Assembly: GCF_016107395.1 (NCBI RefSeq)
Contig: NZ_JAAIKO010000008.1
Span: forward strand, 1-64,000
DNA: 64,000 bases
Source: Streptomyces fildesensis
GTDB lineage: Bacteria; Actinomycetota; Actinomycetes; Streptomycetales; Streptomycetaceae
Direction: 5' to 3'
Shown here: in pieces, positions 1-9,838 of the stretch
Layout of the letters: the number at the start of each line of letters is the position of its first letter
How positions within the stretch are numbered: position 1 is the stretch's first letter
Notes under the pieces: generated by a model
Told to the model about the DNA's origin: nothing
The model's database searches: none
Seen by the model: only the letters and a program-made list of their open reading frames with translations
Program-made: the position numbers and the translations under genes

Positions 1-3000
1 CCTCACCCGGCAGAACAGCCACCGCACCCCGCGTCACCACCACCAAACGGCGGTCGTCGTCGAGGGCCAACAGCGTTTGCAGTTCGGTGAGTACGGCCGT
101 CAGTGTCTCGATCGGCTCGACCCGCGCGGGCACGCGCACCAGCACCGTCTCGCCGGTGGATTCCGTTCCGCCGGCCCGGGGTGCGGACCACTCCACGTGG
201 TAGAGGTTCCGCCCGCCCGTGGACTGGGAGGCCTTCAACTCGGCGGCCACGACCGGCCGCAGCACCAGCGCGCCGACATCGGCGACCGGACCGCCCTGAA
301 CGTCGGACAGGCGGAGCGAGTAGCCGGAGCCGGCCGGGGTGACGCGGACCCGGAGGGCGGTCGCGCCGGAGGCGTGCAGGACGACGTCGGTCCAGGCGAA
401 CGGGAGCTCGGCGTTCTCGCTGGGGCGGTCGATGCCGATGGCGTGCAGGGCGGCGTCGAGCAGGGCGGGGTGCAGGGCGTAGCCGGTGGCGTCGACACCT
501 TCGGGCAGGACGACCTCCGCGAAGACCTCCTCGCCCAGCCGCCAGGCGGCGCGCAGGCCCTGGAAGGACGGGCCGTAGCCGTATCCCTGGTCGCGCATCC
601 GGTCGTAGGCGCCCTCGACCTCGATGGTCTTGGCTCCGGCGGGCGGCCATGCGCTGTCGGCCGCCGGGATGACGGCAGCCGTGTCCTCGGACCGCAGCAG
701 GCCTTCGGCATGCCGCGTCCAGAGCGAGTCGTCGGCGCCGGAGGGACGGGAGAAAATGCCCAGCGGCCGCTTGCCGTCCTGACCGGGTTCCTCCACGACC
801 AGCTGGAATTCGACCGCGCCGGAACCGTCGAGCAGCAGCGGCGCCTGGAGCGTCAGCTCCTCCAGTACGGGGCAGCCGGCGCGGTCGCCGGCCTGGACGG
901 CCAGTTCGACGAAGCCGGTGCCGGGGAGCAGCGCGGTGTCGCCCACCGCGTGGTCCGCGAGCCAGGGGTGCGTCTGCAGCGACAGCCGGCCGGTGAGCAC
1001 CAGCCGGTCGGAGCCCGCCACCGCGACGACAGCGCCGAGCAGCGGATGCGGGGTGGCCTCGATCCCGAGGGCCGAGGGGTCGGCGGAGCCCGACACGTCG
1101 TCCAGCCAGTAGCGCTCCCGCTGGAAGGCGTAGGTGGGCAGATCCAGCAGCGGGGTGGTGGCACCCGTGCCGAAGAAGGCCCGCCAGTCGACCTCCGTGC
1201 CCTGCGTGTGCAGGTCGACGACGGACGACACGAGGGCCAGCGCCTCGTCCTGGCCGCGGCGCTGCGTGGCGATGAGGACGGCGTCGGTGACGCTCTCGGC
1301 ACCCATGGCGGTGAGCACCCCGTCCGGGCCGAGTTCCAGGAATGTGGTGACGCCCTGGCCCTCAAGGGTGGTGACGGCGTCGGCGAAGCGCACGGCCTCG
1401 CGCACGTGCCGGACCCAGTACTCGGGGTCGGTCAGCTCATCGGTGGTCGCGGCCTGCCCGGTCAGCGTCGACACGATCGGGATGGACGGTGCCGAATACT
1501 CCAGGATGTAGGCGAAGCGCCGGAACTCGTCGAGCATCGCCTCCATGTGGACGGAGTGGAAGGCGTGGCTGACGGTCAGCCGCTTGGTCTTCCGTCCGAT
1601 GCCATCGAAGTGCGCGATCACGGCAGCCACGGCGTCTTCGTCACCTGAGACGACGATGGACGTCGGGCCGTTGACGGCCGCGATCCCCACCCTGTCGGTG
1701 AGCTGGGGCAGGACCTCGGCCTCGGTGGCCTGGATCGCCGCCATCGCACCACCGGCGGGAAGTTGCTGCATCAGGCGGCCACGAGCCGCGACGAGCAGCG
1801 CCGCATCCTCCAGCGACCAGACACCCGCCACATGCGCTGCAGCCAACTCCCCGATGGAGTGGCCCGCCAGCACCTGCGGACGGATGCCCCACGACGTGAG
1901 CAGCCGGAACAGTGCGACTTCCAGCGCGAAGAGCGCGGGCTGGGTGCAGCCCGTCTCGTTCAGCCGGCTGTCGTCCGCAAAAAGGACATCCAGCAGCGGA
2001 CGGTCCAGGTGCTCGTCGAACGCTTCCGCGACGGCGTCCAGTGCCTCCGCGAACACGGGGAACGCGGCGTAGAGCTCGCTTCCCATCCCGGCGCGCTGGC
2101 TGCCCTGGCCGGTGAAGAGGAACGCCAGGTCACCGGAGCCGGCCACAGCGGTCTTGGCCTCGCCGTCAACGACCGCGTCCAGAGCGTTCAGCAGGCCTTC
2201 ACGGTCCGCCGCCACCACACCCGCACGTTGCGCGAAGCCCGCACGCGTGGTCGCCAGCGCCGAACCCACCGACACCGGATCCAGACCCGCATCGGCCAGC
2301 ACGAACTCCCGCAACCGGGCCGCCTGAGCCTTCAACGCCTCCGGCGTCTTGCCCGACAGCACCCACGGCACCACCGGCAGCTCAACCGAAGCAACCGCAT
2401 CCGTCACGACCTCGGCCGGAGCCTCTTCCACGATCACATGCGCGTTCGTCCCACTGATCCCGAACGACGACACACCCGCACGACGCGGACGCTCCCGCAC
2501 CGGCCACGGCCGCGCCTCCGTCAACAACTCAACAGACCCCGCCGACCAGTCCACATGCGGTGTCGGTGTATCGACATTGAGGGTGGGCGGCAGCGTCTCG
2601 TGCCGCATCGCCTGCACCATCTTGATGATCCCCGCAACGCCCGCGGCGGCGGCCGTGTGGCCGATGTTGGACTTCACCGAGCCCAGCCACAGCGGGTGGT
2701 CGGCGTCGTGGCCCTGCCCGTACGTGGCGATCAGGGCCTGGGCCTCGATGGGGTCGCCGAGCTTCGTTCCGGTGCCGTGCGCCTCGACGGCGTCCACGTC
2801 GGCGGCGGTGAGCCCGCCGCTCGCCAGGGCCTGCTGGATGAGGCGCTGCTGGGACGGGCCGTTGGGGGCGGTGAGACCGTTGCTCGCGCCGTCCTGGTTG
2901 ATCGCGCTACTGCGCACGACCGCCAGCACCCGGTGGCCGTTGCGCTGCGCGTCGGAGAGCCGTTCGACGACGAGGACGCCGACGCCCTCGCCCCAGCACG

Positions 3001-4147
3001 TTCCGTCGGCGGCCTCGGCGAACGGCTTGCAGTGTCCGTCCGGCGCGAGTCCGCGCTGCCGGCTGAACGCGGTGAAGGCGCCGGGGCTGGACATCACGGC
3101 GACGCCGCTCGCGAGCGCGAGCGAGCACTCGCCGGCGCGCAGCGACTGGACCGCGAGGTGCAGGGCGACGAGCGACGCGGAGCAGGCGGTGTCGACCGTC
3201 AGCGTCGGGCCTTCCAGGCCCAGGGTGTAAGCGACGCGCCCCGAGATCACGCTGGTGGCGCTGCCGGTGAGCAGATAGCCCTCGTAGCCCTCGGGCGCCT
3301 GGTGTAGCCGGGGCCCGTACTCCTGCGGTTCGGCCCCGACGAAGACGCCGGTCGCCGATCCCCGCAGCCCGGCCGGGTCGATGCCGGCCCGCTCGAACGC
3401 CTCCCAGGAGGTCTCCAGGGTGAGGCGCTGCTGCGGGTCCATGGAGGCGGCCTCGCGCGGGCTGATGCCGAAGAAGTCGGCGTCGAACTCGGCCGCTCCG
3501 TAAAGGAAACCGCCTTCCCGCGTGTACGTCTTGCCAGGCGCGTCCGGATCCGGGTCGTAGAGGCCCTCCACGTCCCAGCCGCGGTCGGTGGGCAGCGTGC
3601 CGATGGCGTCCCGGCCCGACACCACCAGGTCCCACAGCTGTTCGGGCGAGCTGATGCCGCCCGGGTAGCGGCACGCCATCCCGACGATCGCGATCGGCTC
3701 GTCGAAACCGGAGCCGGAAGCCGAGCCCACAGCAGGGTCGGCCTGACGCGAAGCGACCTCGCCCGCCGTACGGCCGTCGAACCGGACGCCGAAGATCTCC
3801 CACATCAGCTGCCTGGCCAGCGCGGTCGGCGTCGGGTGGTCGAAGGCGATGGTGATCGGCAGGTCGAGACCCGTCGCGTCGCTGAGCCGGCGGTGCAGAT
3901 CGACGACGGCCAGCGAGTCGAAGCCGAGCTGCAGGAACGGCTGCGACAGGTCGAGAGGGAACTGCCCCTCCCGACCGGCCTTGCGCAGCGCCGCTTCCGC
4001 CTCCCTTCGGACCACCGCGAGAAGGCGTCGGTACTGCTCCGCCTCGGCCAGGCCGGCCAGTGCGGCCAGATCGACCAGCTCGGCCCGGTCGGCCGGATCG
4101 ACGGCGGAGCCGTCTGCGGTGGACTCGTGGGATGCGGACTCGCTCAT
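1..4147 (-). CDS. Modular type I polyketide synthase, N-terminal part (loading ACP-KS-AT-DH-KR start)
   Basis: The coding region runs off the left edge; about 1380 residues are present. Domains in order: an acyl carrier protein with GFDSL around Ser78 (the phosphopantetheine site); a ketosynthase from about residue 149 with TACSAS at Cys322 and the EAHGTGT and SNIGH histidines; an acyltransferase with GHSIGE at Ser764 and HAFH at 861-864, the usual malonyl-CoA signature; a dehydratase with [10 protein letters not shown] from His1066 and a later [10 protein letters not shown]. The last residues look like the start of a ketoreductase. Beginning with a bare ACP and no loading AT or KSQ means the starter arrives on this ACP from another enzyme, which fits the VinK-type acyltransferase upstream. 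The ATG shares one base with the stop of the decarboxylase (TGATG), so translation is probably coupled. Inferred role: loading ACP plus first extension module of a macrolactam PKS. Confidence 0.93.
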   Translation of the reverse strand, partial: MSESASHESTADGSAVDPADRAELVDLAALAGLAEAEQYRRLLAVVRREAEAALRKAGREGQFPLDLSQPFLQLGFDSLAVVDLHRRLSDATGLDLPITIAFDHPTPTALARQLMWEIFGVRFDGRTAGEVASRQADPAVGSASGSGFDEPIAIVGMACRYPGGISSPEQLWDLVVSGRDAIGTLPTDRGWDVEGLYDPDPDAPGKTYTREGGFLYGAAEFDADFFGISPREAASMDPQQRLTLETSWEAFERAGIDPAGLRGSATGVFVGAEPQEYGPRLHQAPEGYEGYLLTGSATSVISGRVAYTLGLEGPTLTVDTACSASLVALHLAVQSLRAGECSLALASGVAVMSSPGAFTAFSRQRGLAPDGHCKPFAEAADGTCWGEGVGVLVVERLSDAQRNGHRVLAVVRSSAINQDGASNGLTAPNGPSQQRLIQQALASGGLTAADVDAVEAHGTGTKLGDPIEAQALIATYGQGHDADHPLWLGSVKSNIGHTAAAAGVAGIIKMVQAMRHETLPPTLNVDTPTPHVDWSAGSVELLTEARPWPVRERPRRAGVSSFGISGTNAHVIVEEAPAEVVTDAVASVELPVVPWVLSGKTPEALKAQAARLREFVLADAGLDPVSVGSALATTRAGFAQRAGVVAADREGLLNALDAVVDGEAKTAVAGSGDLAFLFTGQGSQRAGMGSELYAAFPVFAEALDAVAEAFDEHLDRPLLDVLFADDSRLNETGCTQPALFALEVALFRLLTSWGIRPQVLAGHSIGELAAAHVAGVWSLEDAALLVAARGRLMQQLPAGGAMAAIQATEAEVLPQLTDRVGIAAVNGPTSIVVSGDEDAVAAVIAHFDGIGRKTKRLTVSHAFHSVHMEAMLDEFRRFAYILEYSAPSIPIVSTLTGQAATTDELTDPEYWVRHVREAVRFADAVTTLEGQGVTTFLELGPDGVLTAMGAESVTDAVLIATQRRGQDEALALVSSVVDLHTQGTEVDWRAFFGTGATTPLLDLPTYAFQRERYWLDDVSGSADPSALGIEATPHPLLGAVVAVAGSDRLVLTGRLSLQTHPWLADHAVGDTALLPGTGFVELAVQAGDRAGCPVLEELTLQAPLLLDGSGAVEFQLVVEEPGQDGKRPLGIFSRPSGADDSLWTRHAEGLLRSEDTAAVIPAADSAWPPAGAKTIEVEGAYDRMRDQGYGYGPSFQGLRAAWRLGEEVFAEVVLPEGVDATGYALHPALLDAALHAIGIDRPSENAELPFAWTDVVLHASGATALRVRVTPAGSGYSLRLSDVQGGPVADVGALVLRPVVAAELKASQSTGGRNLYHVEWSAPRAGGTESTGETVLVRVPARVEPIETLTAVLTELQTLLALDDDRRLVVVTRGAVAVLPGE

Positions 4148-5424
4148 CACTGAACTCCAGTGTCGATTTCTGCGCGGGAAGAGATCAGGCGCGATGCCGA
4201 CGTCACTTCACCGGCTCTGAGCAGGATTTCGGCCGGCGCGGGACGGCCGAGGAACAGCAGCAGGCTCGCGGTGGGCCCGTACGCGCCCACGTTGGGTACG
4301 GCGATCACGTCGCCGGGCCGCGGGAGGGGCATGCGGGCGGACCGGGAGAGCAGGTCACCGGGGGTGCACAGCGGCCCGGCGAGGGTCACGACGGTCTCCT
4401 CCGCCGCTTCGCCGCCGCCGTCCCGCCGGCCGGCCTTGGGCTCGACCGAGAGCGGTAGCAGCCGCCCCAGACCGGCCATGCCGCCGAGGGTGTTGATGCC
4501 CGCGTCCAGCACCGCGAAGGTCCGGCCGCGGCTCTGCTTGACGTTGGTGACCGTGGTCAGCAGCCGGCCGCTGTCGCCGACCAGATAGCGCCCCGACTCG
4601 CAGGCGATCTCCGGGACGCCCTGCCGCCACCGCGGGAAGTGCTCGTCGAGGGTCTCCTCCAGTGCGGCGCGCAGATTCCCGTAGACGGGCCGGCTCCCGG
4701 GCACCGAGTACGGGGCGGCGAAGCCCCCGCCGATGTCCAACAGGCTCAGTGGCGTGCCGAGTTCGGCCTCCAGGCGGGCCGCTCCGCGGATGGTCTCCTG
4801 GAACTCGGCGATGAGACTCGCCTCGTCCTTGGAGTTGCTGAGGGGGAAGAAGTGCGCGCCCGCGACACGGATCCCCTCCACCGCGCGGATCTCCGGCAGC
4901 AGGTCGGAGAGACCTTCCGCGTCGAAGCCGAACTGGGAGGGCGTACCGGTCATCCGGATGCTGGTGGTGGCCGCGGCCGCCGCGCTGTTGACGCGGATCA
5001 GGGCGTCGGCGGTGGTGCCGTGGAGTACCGCCTGCGCGCCCAGTCGTTGCAGGTCGCCGAGCGACTCGACGGAGAAGGTGCGGACGCCCGCGGTCAGCGC
5101 GACGGAGATCTCTTCCGCCGTCTTGCCGGGACCGGAGTAGAGGATCCGGTCGGCGCGGTGACCGGCTTCGAGCGCGGACGCCAGCTCGCCGGTCGAGCAC
5201 ACCTCGGCGCGGCACGCCCCGTCGCCCTCGCCGAGGGCGCGGACCAGCCCGGGGTGCGGGTTGGCCTTCAGGGAGTAGAAGAGGGTGAACTGCTCCGGCA
5301 GGGCGGCCCGCAGATCGTCGCGGGCGGCGATGACCCGGTCCAGGTCGTAGACGTAGAGCGGTGATCCGTAGCGCGCGACCAGCACCTCGTCCGTCACAAC
5401 GGCCGTGGCCTCGGTGATGGTCAT
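4147..5424 (-). CDS. PLP-dependent decarboxylase of the LysA/ornithine decarboxylase fold (VinO/FlvO-like)
   Basis: 425 residues, close to family length. FYSLKANP holds the PLP lysine, DIGGGF and ACESGRY bind the cofactor phosphate, and GPLCTPGD carries the cysteine region. The histidine motif HSHIGSQ of true diaminopimelate decarboxylases is replaced here by [10 protein letters not shown], so substrate handling differs from the real lysA at 24.7 kb. In vicenistatin and fluvirucin pathways the equivalent enzyme decarboxylates an aspartyl-type unit held on a carrier protein, leaving a beta-amino acyl starter. I infer the same role from its place between the PKS and two amino acid ligases. A longer in-frame start exists, but this ATG overlaps the ligase stop (ATGA) and begins the conserved protein, so I chose it. 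Confidence 0.85.
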   Translation of the reverse strand: MTITEATAVVTDEVLVARYGSPLYVYDLDRVIAARDDLRAALPEQFTLFYSLKANPHPGLVRALGEGDGACRAEVCSTGELASALEAGHRADRILYSGPGKTAEEISVALTAGVRTFSVESLGDLQRLGAQAVLHGTTADALIRVNSAAAAATTSIRMTGTPSQFGFDAEGLSDLLPEIRAVEGIRVAGAHFFPLSNSKDEASLIAEFQETIRGAARLEAELGTPLSLLDIGGGFAAPYSVPGSRPVYGNLRAALEETLDEHFPRWRQGVPEIACESGRYLVGDSGRLLTTVTNVKQSRGRTFAVLDAGINTLGGMAGLGRLLPLSVEPKAGRRDGGGEAAEETVVTLAGPLCTPGDLLSRSARMPLPRPGDVIAVPNVGAYGPTASLLLFLGRPAPAEILLRAGEVTSASRLISSRAEIDTGVQ

Positions 5425-6968
5425 CCTGCGGCCAGCTCTTCCGCCACGAGCAGCGCCTCGAGCTGCTGCTTGGCGTTCTTGCCGTTGGCGGTCAGCGGGA
5501 AGTCGTCGATGACCTTGCACAGCGACGGGACCTTGACGGCCTCGAGCCGCTGCGCCAGCTCGCGCAGCACGGTCTGCGGCGGCAGGTCGGCGGCGACGAA
5601 CAGCAGCAGGTCGCGGTCGGCGGTCGGCTTGAGGGCCGCGGCGTTCCGCACCCCCGGGATGTCCATGGCGGCGGCTTCGATCTCGATGGTGCTGACCCGC
5701 ATGCCCTTGCGCTTGAACATGTCGTCGCGGCGGCCCTCGAAGTACAGATAGCCGTCCGCGTCCAGCGAGCCGTAGTCACCGGTGTGCAGGCGGGTGACGC
5801 CCGTCTCCGGGTCGGTGCGGAAGGTGCGGGCGGTGATCTCGGGCAGCCGCCAGTAGCCGGCCATGACGTTCGGTCCGGTGACGGTGATCTCGCCGCTGCC
5901 GCCGGCCGGGACCTCGTTGCCCTCCTCGTCGAGGATGGTCACCTGGGTGCCCGGGAGCGGGCGGCCGGACGAGCCGGGCCGCGTACGGTCCTCGTCGGGC
6001 GGCATGACGGTGATCCGCTTGCACTCGGAGATGCCGTACATCCGGACGACGCGGGCGTCGGGGAAGCAGCGCCACAGCCCGTCGATGATCCGCTGCTCCA
6101 GCGCGGCGCCGGTGCTGGTGAACATCCGCAGCTTGGTCGGGCGCGGGTCGCGCTCGGCGAGCCGGATCAGCGGGCCGCCGAGCGAGGGGACGAGCGGCAG
6201 GATGGTCGCGCCGGTCTCGCGGATCAGGATGTGCAGCTTGGGGTCGGCCTCCCCGTCGGCGAGGACGAGTTCGGCGCCGGACAGGCAGGTCAGCAGCACC
6301 TGGAACAGGCCGTAGTCGAAGGAGAGCGGGACGCGGCAGAAGACGACGTCGTCCCCGCGGTAGCCGAGCACCTGGTTGATGGCGTCGGCGGCGAAGGACA
6401 TCTGCGCGTGCGGGCAGACGATGCCCTTCGGGGTGGCGGTGCTGCCCGAGGTGTAGATGAGGACGGCGGGGGAGTCGACCGATGTCGCCTCGGACGTGAC
6501 GCGCACCTCCGTGTCGGTGGCGGCGGCCCAGAGGGCGCCCACCTCGTGCACGGGCACCTCCGTCAACGCCTGCACACCCTCGGCCAGGCCGTCCACGACC
6601 ACGACCACGCGGGGCTCGCAGTTGGCGATGACGGCCTTGAGGTGGAACTCCTTCATCTCCGCGCTGATCGGCACGAGGGCCGCCCCGACGCGGGAGGCGG
6701 CGTAGAGCAGCGCCACCATCTCGCGGACGTTCGGCAGCCGGACGACGATACGGTCGCCCGGGCCCACCCCCTGCTCGCGCAGCCAGCCGGCCACGGTGTG
6801 GCTCTGCTGGACCAGGTTCTCCCAGGTCCAGGCGTCCCTGGAGTCGCGTACGGCGATGTTCCGGGGCCGCAGGGCCGCCGTCGTGTCCAGCAGTTCGTGC
6901 AGCAGCCGCCGGGTGTCGGCGGCGCGGTCGGTGTGGTCGCTCACGGTGTCCACGGTGGTCACGGTCAT
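5421..6968 (-). CDS. AMP-forming amino acid ligase, VinN/FlvN-like (probable aspartate or methylaspartate activation)
   Basis: 515 residues of the acyl-CoA synthetase/adenylation superfamily: phosphate loop YTSGSTATPKG, YGISE, HTGDYG, and the catalytic C-terminal lysine in LTANGKNAK. In the substrate pocket Asp218 (in LSFDYG) lies where amino acid adenylation domains bind the amino group, and Lys317-Arg318 (in ECKR) follow YGISE. As I recall, VinN uses an equivalent Arg to hold the second carboxylate of 3-methylaspartate, so an acidic substrate is likely; which acid is not settled. The downstream decarboxylase fits, since it needs a substrate with a spare carboxylate. The AAGGAG abuts the ATG, so the GTG at 6962, six bases further on, may be the true start. 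Confidence 0.83.
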   Translation of the reverse strand: MTVTTVDTVSDHTDRAADTRRLLHELLDTTAALRPRNIAVRDSRDAWTWENLVQQSHTVAGWLREQGVGPGDRIVVRLPNVREMVALLYAASRVGAALVPISAEMKEFHLKAVIANCEPRVVVVVDGLAEGVQALTEVPVHEVGALWAAATDTEVRVTSEATSVDSPAVLIYTSGSTATPKGIVCPHAQMSFAADAINQVLGYRGDDVVFCRVPLSFDYGLFQVLLTCLSGAELVLADGEADPKLHILIRETGATILPLVPSLGGPLIRLAERDPRPTKLRMFTSTGAALEQRIIDGLWRCFPDARVVRMYGISECKRITVMPPDEDRTRPGSSGRPLPGTQVTILDEEGNEVPAGGSGEITVTGPNVMAGYWRLPEITARTFRTDPETGVTRLHTGDYGSLDADGYLYFEGRRDDMFKRKGMRVSTIEIEAAAMDIPGVRNAAALKPTADRDLLLFVAADLPPQTVLRELAQRLEAVKVPSLCKVIDDFPLTANGKNAKQQLEALLVAEELAAG

Positions 6969-6975
6969 CTCCTTG

Positions 6976-8649
6976 TCAGCTGCGAATCCGGCCGCGGTCC
7001 AGCAGCGCCTCGGCGCGGGACCTGAGAGTGGACCGGTCGATCTTCCGGTTGGGGTTCATCGGGAACTCCTCCAGGTGCTGGAAGAGCCGGGGGACCATCG
7101 CCTTCGGCAGGTCCGCGGTCAACCGGCGGGCCAGGTCGGCCGATGCGGCGGGCTCACCGGTGTAGAACGTGACGAGCTCATGGCTGCCTCCGACGGCCGC
7201 GGCCACCGTGACGGCGTCCTCGACCCCCGGCAGCCGGCGCACGCTGTGGCTGACCTCGGAGAGCTCCACCCGCCAGCCCTGCACCTGCACCTGGTCGTCG
7301 GCCCGCCCCACGTAGGCGATCTCGCCGTCCGGGTACCGGCGTACGCGGTCCCCGGTCCGGTACCAGCGCCGTCCGTCGTGCTCCAGGAAGCGGCCCTTGT
7401 CCTCGGCAGGGTCGAGGTAGCCGGAGAACATCTGCGGCCCGGTGATGCACAGTTCGCCCTCAGCGGCCTCGCTCCCGCCACCGTCGGTTCCGGCGTCCAC
7501 CGATCCGTCCGGAGCGAGCAGCAGCCGGCCGAGCGATTCGTGCACCGGGCCGATCGGGACGACGCCGTTGACGTACCGCTCGTCCGGGGTCCCGGGCGAC
7601 AGCCGGTGCGCGGTGACGGTGATCGTCAGCTCCGTCGGCCCGTACAGGTTCTCGACCACGGACTGCGGTGCGGCCCGCAGCCAGTCCTCCGCGTCCTGCC
7701 GGTGCAGCGGCTCGCCCGCGAACAGGCTCCAGCGCAGCCCGGGCAGCGCGCCCGGCGACAGGGCGCCGGTGCGGCGGGCCAGCGCGATGCCGCCGGGGGT
7801 CGAGAACCACACCGTCATCCGCTGCTCGGCCAGGAACTCCGGCAGGTCCCGGTACGCCTGCATCGGGATCGGGACGACACAGCCGCCCGCGCCCCAGGCG
7901 CAGAACAGGTCGAACATGGCGCAGTCGAAGGTCAGGTCGAAGGTCTGCGAGAACACGTCGTCGGGTCCGAAGCCGTACCGCGCGTCCAGCGTGCGGAAGT
8001 AGCTGTCGGCCGCGCGGTGGCTGGTGGGCACGCCCTTCGGGCGGCCGGTCGAGCCGGACGTGAACAGGATGTACGCGGTGTCCTCGGCGTCGGCCGGCAG
8101 CGGCGCCGCGAGGGCGGTCTCCCGCGGGGTGGCCGTGATGACGTCCGGGCGCGGTTCCGCGCCCGGGACGAGCACGAGCAGCGGGCCGTCCGCGGCGTCG
8201 CGGTCGTCCTGGTCCGCCGTCAGGACGTCGAGGGCGGCCAGTCCGCGCCGGTCGGTGATCACCGCGTCGACGCCGGCCGCCGTGAGGATCGAACGGTTGC
8301 GGGCGGCGGGGAAGTCCGGGTTCACCGGGACGGCCACGGCGCCCAGGTAGAGGGCGGCCAGCAGTCCGATGTAGGCCTCAGGGGTCTTGGTGGCCAGGAT
8401 GGCGACGACGCGCGGTCCTCCGGATCCAGCGGGAGCCGCGTGCCGGAGGGCACCCGCCCAGGCGAGGGCGCGCTCGTGGGCCTCGGTGTAGCTGACGTCC
8501 ACGCCGCCGACCCGGAAGGCCGGGCGGTCGGGGGCGATCGCGAGGCCGCGCAGGAACCGGCCGTGCAGGGTGTGGTCGAGGGCGGCCGCCGTCGGTCCGG
8601 TGGATTCCGCCGCTGCGGTCGTCGATCCCGTCTCCGTGATGACGCTCAT
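6976..8649 (-). CDS. AMP-forming amino acid ligase, VinM-like (probable aminoacyl protection step)
   Basis: 557 residues with adenylation-domain motifs: FTSGSTGRPKGVP, NLYGPTE, YRTGDRV, and NPNRKID with the catalytic lysine near the end. The pocket region TFDLTFDCAMFD differs from the neighbouring ligase and lacks its Lys-Arg pair, so the two ligases should not share a substrate. In vicenistatin-type pathways a second ligase (VinM) adds alanine to the carrier-bound beta-amino acid, masking the amine during chain growth. I infer that role from the pairing and order. The start is ATG 8649, one base after the acyltransferase stop and preceded by AGGCAGG; a GTG at 8658 is also possible. Only seven bases separate it from the next gene. 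Confidence 0.82.
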   Translation of the reverse strand: MSVITETGSTTAAAESTGPTAAALDHTLHGRFLRGLAIAPDRPAFRVGGVDVSYTEAHERALAWAGALRHAAPAGSGGPRVVAILATKTPEAYIGLLAALYLGAVAVPVNPDFPAARNRSILTAAGVDAVITDRRGLAALDVLTADQDDRDAADGPLLVLVPGAEPRPDVITATPRETALAAPLPADAEDTAYILFTSGSTGRPKGVPTSHRAADSYFRTLDARYGFGPDDVFSQTFDLTFDCAMFDLFCAWGAGGCVVPIPMQAYRDLPEFLAEQRMTVWFSTPGGIALARRTGALSPGALPGLRWSLFAGEPLHRQDAEDWLRAAPQSVVENLYGPTELTITVTAHRLSPGTPDERYVNGVVPIGPVHESLGRLLLAPDGSVDAGTDGGGSEAAEGELCITGPQMFSGYLDPAEDKGRFLEHDGRRWYRTGDRVRRYPDGEIAYVGRADDQVQVQGWRVELSEVSHSVRRLPGVEDAVTVAAAVGGSHELVTFYTGEPAASADLARRLTADLPKAMVPRLFQHLEEFPMNPNRKIDRSTLRSRAEALLDRGRIRS

Positions 8650-8650
8650 G

Positions 8651-9571
8651 TCAGACACCTGCCTTGGGACGCATCGCGTGCTTCGGATCGGCCAGGACGA
8701 CGTCGAAGTTGCGCACCGCGCACTCGACCCGGCTGAACAGGGCGTCGGGGCCGGCCACCACGAGCCGCGTCACCCCGCGCCGGCCCAGCTCGGCGAGGAC
8801 CGCCGGCCAGTCGACCGGCTTCACGAAGTGGTCCCGGAGCATCGTCCTGAGCCCCTCGGCGGTGTCGATGAGCCGGCCGTCCTGGTCGGCGAGCACCGGC
8901 AGATCGGGGTCGCGCAGCGGCAGGGCGTCGATGACCTCGACGGCCGCCCGGTCGCGCAGCCCGGTGAAGAGCGAGGAGTGCATCGGCGGGCGCATCGCGT
9001 ACAGCGGCAGCGAACCGATCTTCCGCAACCGTCCGGTGAACGCCTCCAGATGCTCCTCGCGCAGCGAGATCATCTCGAAGCCCTTGTCCAGGCGGCAGGA
9101 CAGGTCGTACCACTCGCCCCGCTCGTCCATCCCGGCGAGCAGCTCACGCAGCCCGTCGACGGGGGCCCGGACGAAGGACTGGGTGACCACGTCCCGGTGC
9201 TCGGTGGCGAAGTAGTCGGCGGTGCAACGGGCCAGCCGGGCCGTCATCACCACCGCGTCGGGGAAGTCCAGCGCACCGCAGAACGCCATCAGCGGCTTCT
9301 CGCCGAAGCTGGGTCCCGCGCAGATCTCGGCCTCGGCGCCCAGTTCGGCGCGGGCCCACTGGGCGAGCGCCGTGGAGGCAACCATGAAGGCGACCTGCGC
9401 CGCCTCCGAATAATCCTCGCCGGACTCGCGGAACCGGTCGAACACCGAGTAGCCCAGGGCCTCGTCGGCGATCGGCAGCAGATCTCGGGCAAAGGTATTC
9501 AGAAGCAGAAACCTGCCCAGGTCGGAGAAACGGGTGGGACCCATTCCTGGAAACACCATTGCCGTAGTCAT
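8651..9571 (-). CDS. Stand-alone acyltransferase (VinK-like) for starter transfer to the PKS
   Basis: 306 residues related to malonyl-CoA:ACP transacylases. It opens with FPGMG, has the nucleophile Ser88 in GPSFGE and a candidate catalytic His198 in MHSS. The usual GHSxGE has become GPSFGE, histidine to proline, which separates it from extender-loading enzymes. In vicenistatin biosynthesis VinK moves the aminoacyl-protected beta-amino acid from a free carrier protein to the PKS loading ACP. A PKS that begins with a bare ACP in the same operon supports that job here. The start is the ATG preceded by AAGGCGGG; an upstream in-frame start would add 20 unconserved residues. It is the first gene of the minus-strand operon. 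The free carrier protein (VinL type) and the releasing peptidase (VinJ type) are not in this window. Confidence 0.82.
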   Translation of the reverse strand: MTTAMVFPGMGPTRFSDLGRFLLLNTFARDLLPIADEALGYSVFDRFRESGEDYSEAAQVAFMVASTALAQWARAELGAEAEICAGPSFGEKPLMAFCGALDFPDAVVMTARLARCTADYFATEHRDVVTQSFVRAPVDGLRELLAGMDERGEWYDLSCRLDKGFEMISLREEHLEAFTGRLRKIGSLPLYAMRPPMHSSLFTGLRDRAAVEVIDALPLRDPDLPVLADQDGRLIDTAEGLRTMLRDHFVKPVDWPAVLAELGRRGVTRLVVAGPDALFSRVECAVRNFDVVLADPKHAMRPKAGV

Positions 9572-9640
9572 CGCTGAAACCCGCCTTGTCGCGAACTGGC
9601 CTCGTCCGGTCTTTTCTACGGGCTGTCGCAAGGGGGAGTA

Positions 9641-9701
9641 ACCCCTATGTCTCCCCGCCCGCGCCCCTTAGCAACACCCATACCGGACTGGGAATAGGGG
9701 T
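9641..9701. promoter_or_regulatory. Divergent promoter region with inverted 8-mers
   Basis: The 267-base gap between the starter-unit operon (leftward) and the carboxylase pair (rightward) holds ACCCCTAT at 9641-9648 and its exact reverse complement ATAGGGGT at 9694-9701. A shorter repeat, AGGGG-N6-CCCCT, lies at 9631-9646. CTGGGAAT next to the right arm resembles one half of the PAS-LuxR (PimM-type) site; the other half does not match. I infer an operator for a pathway regulator. No regulator gene is present in this part of the window. Confidence 0.4.
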
Positions 9702-9838
9702 GGGCGGGCAGAGGGTAGGGGGTCGACGCTGTGGCACCTGCTTCGAAGCCACGGCTTCAATGAGGTTCAGGCTGTTTCCGAAATCGCTTCGATCGCCTGA
9801 CCGAGTGGACCTGACCGAGTGGATGGGTGAACCGAACC

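Noticed and set aside
77..3307. Long plus-strand open frames across the PKS
   Set aside because: They are antisense to clear KS, AT and DH domains and have no ribosome sites or recognisable domains; high GC keeps such frames open.
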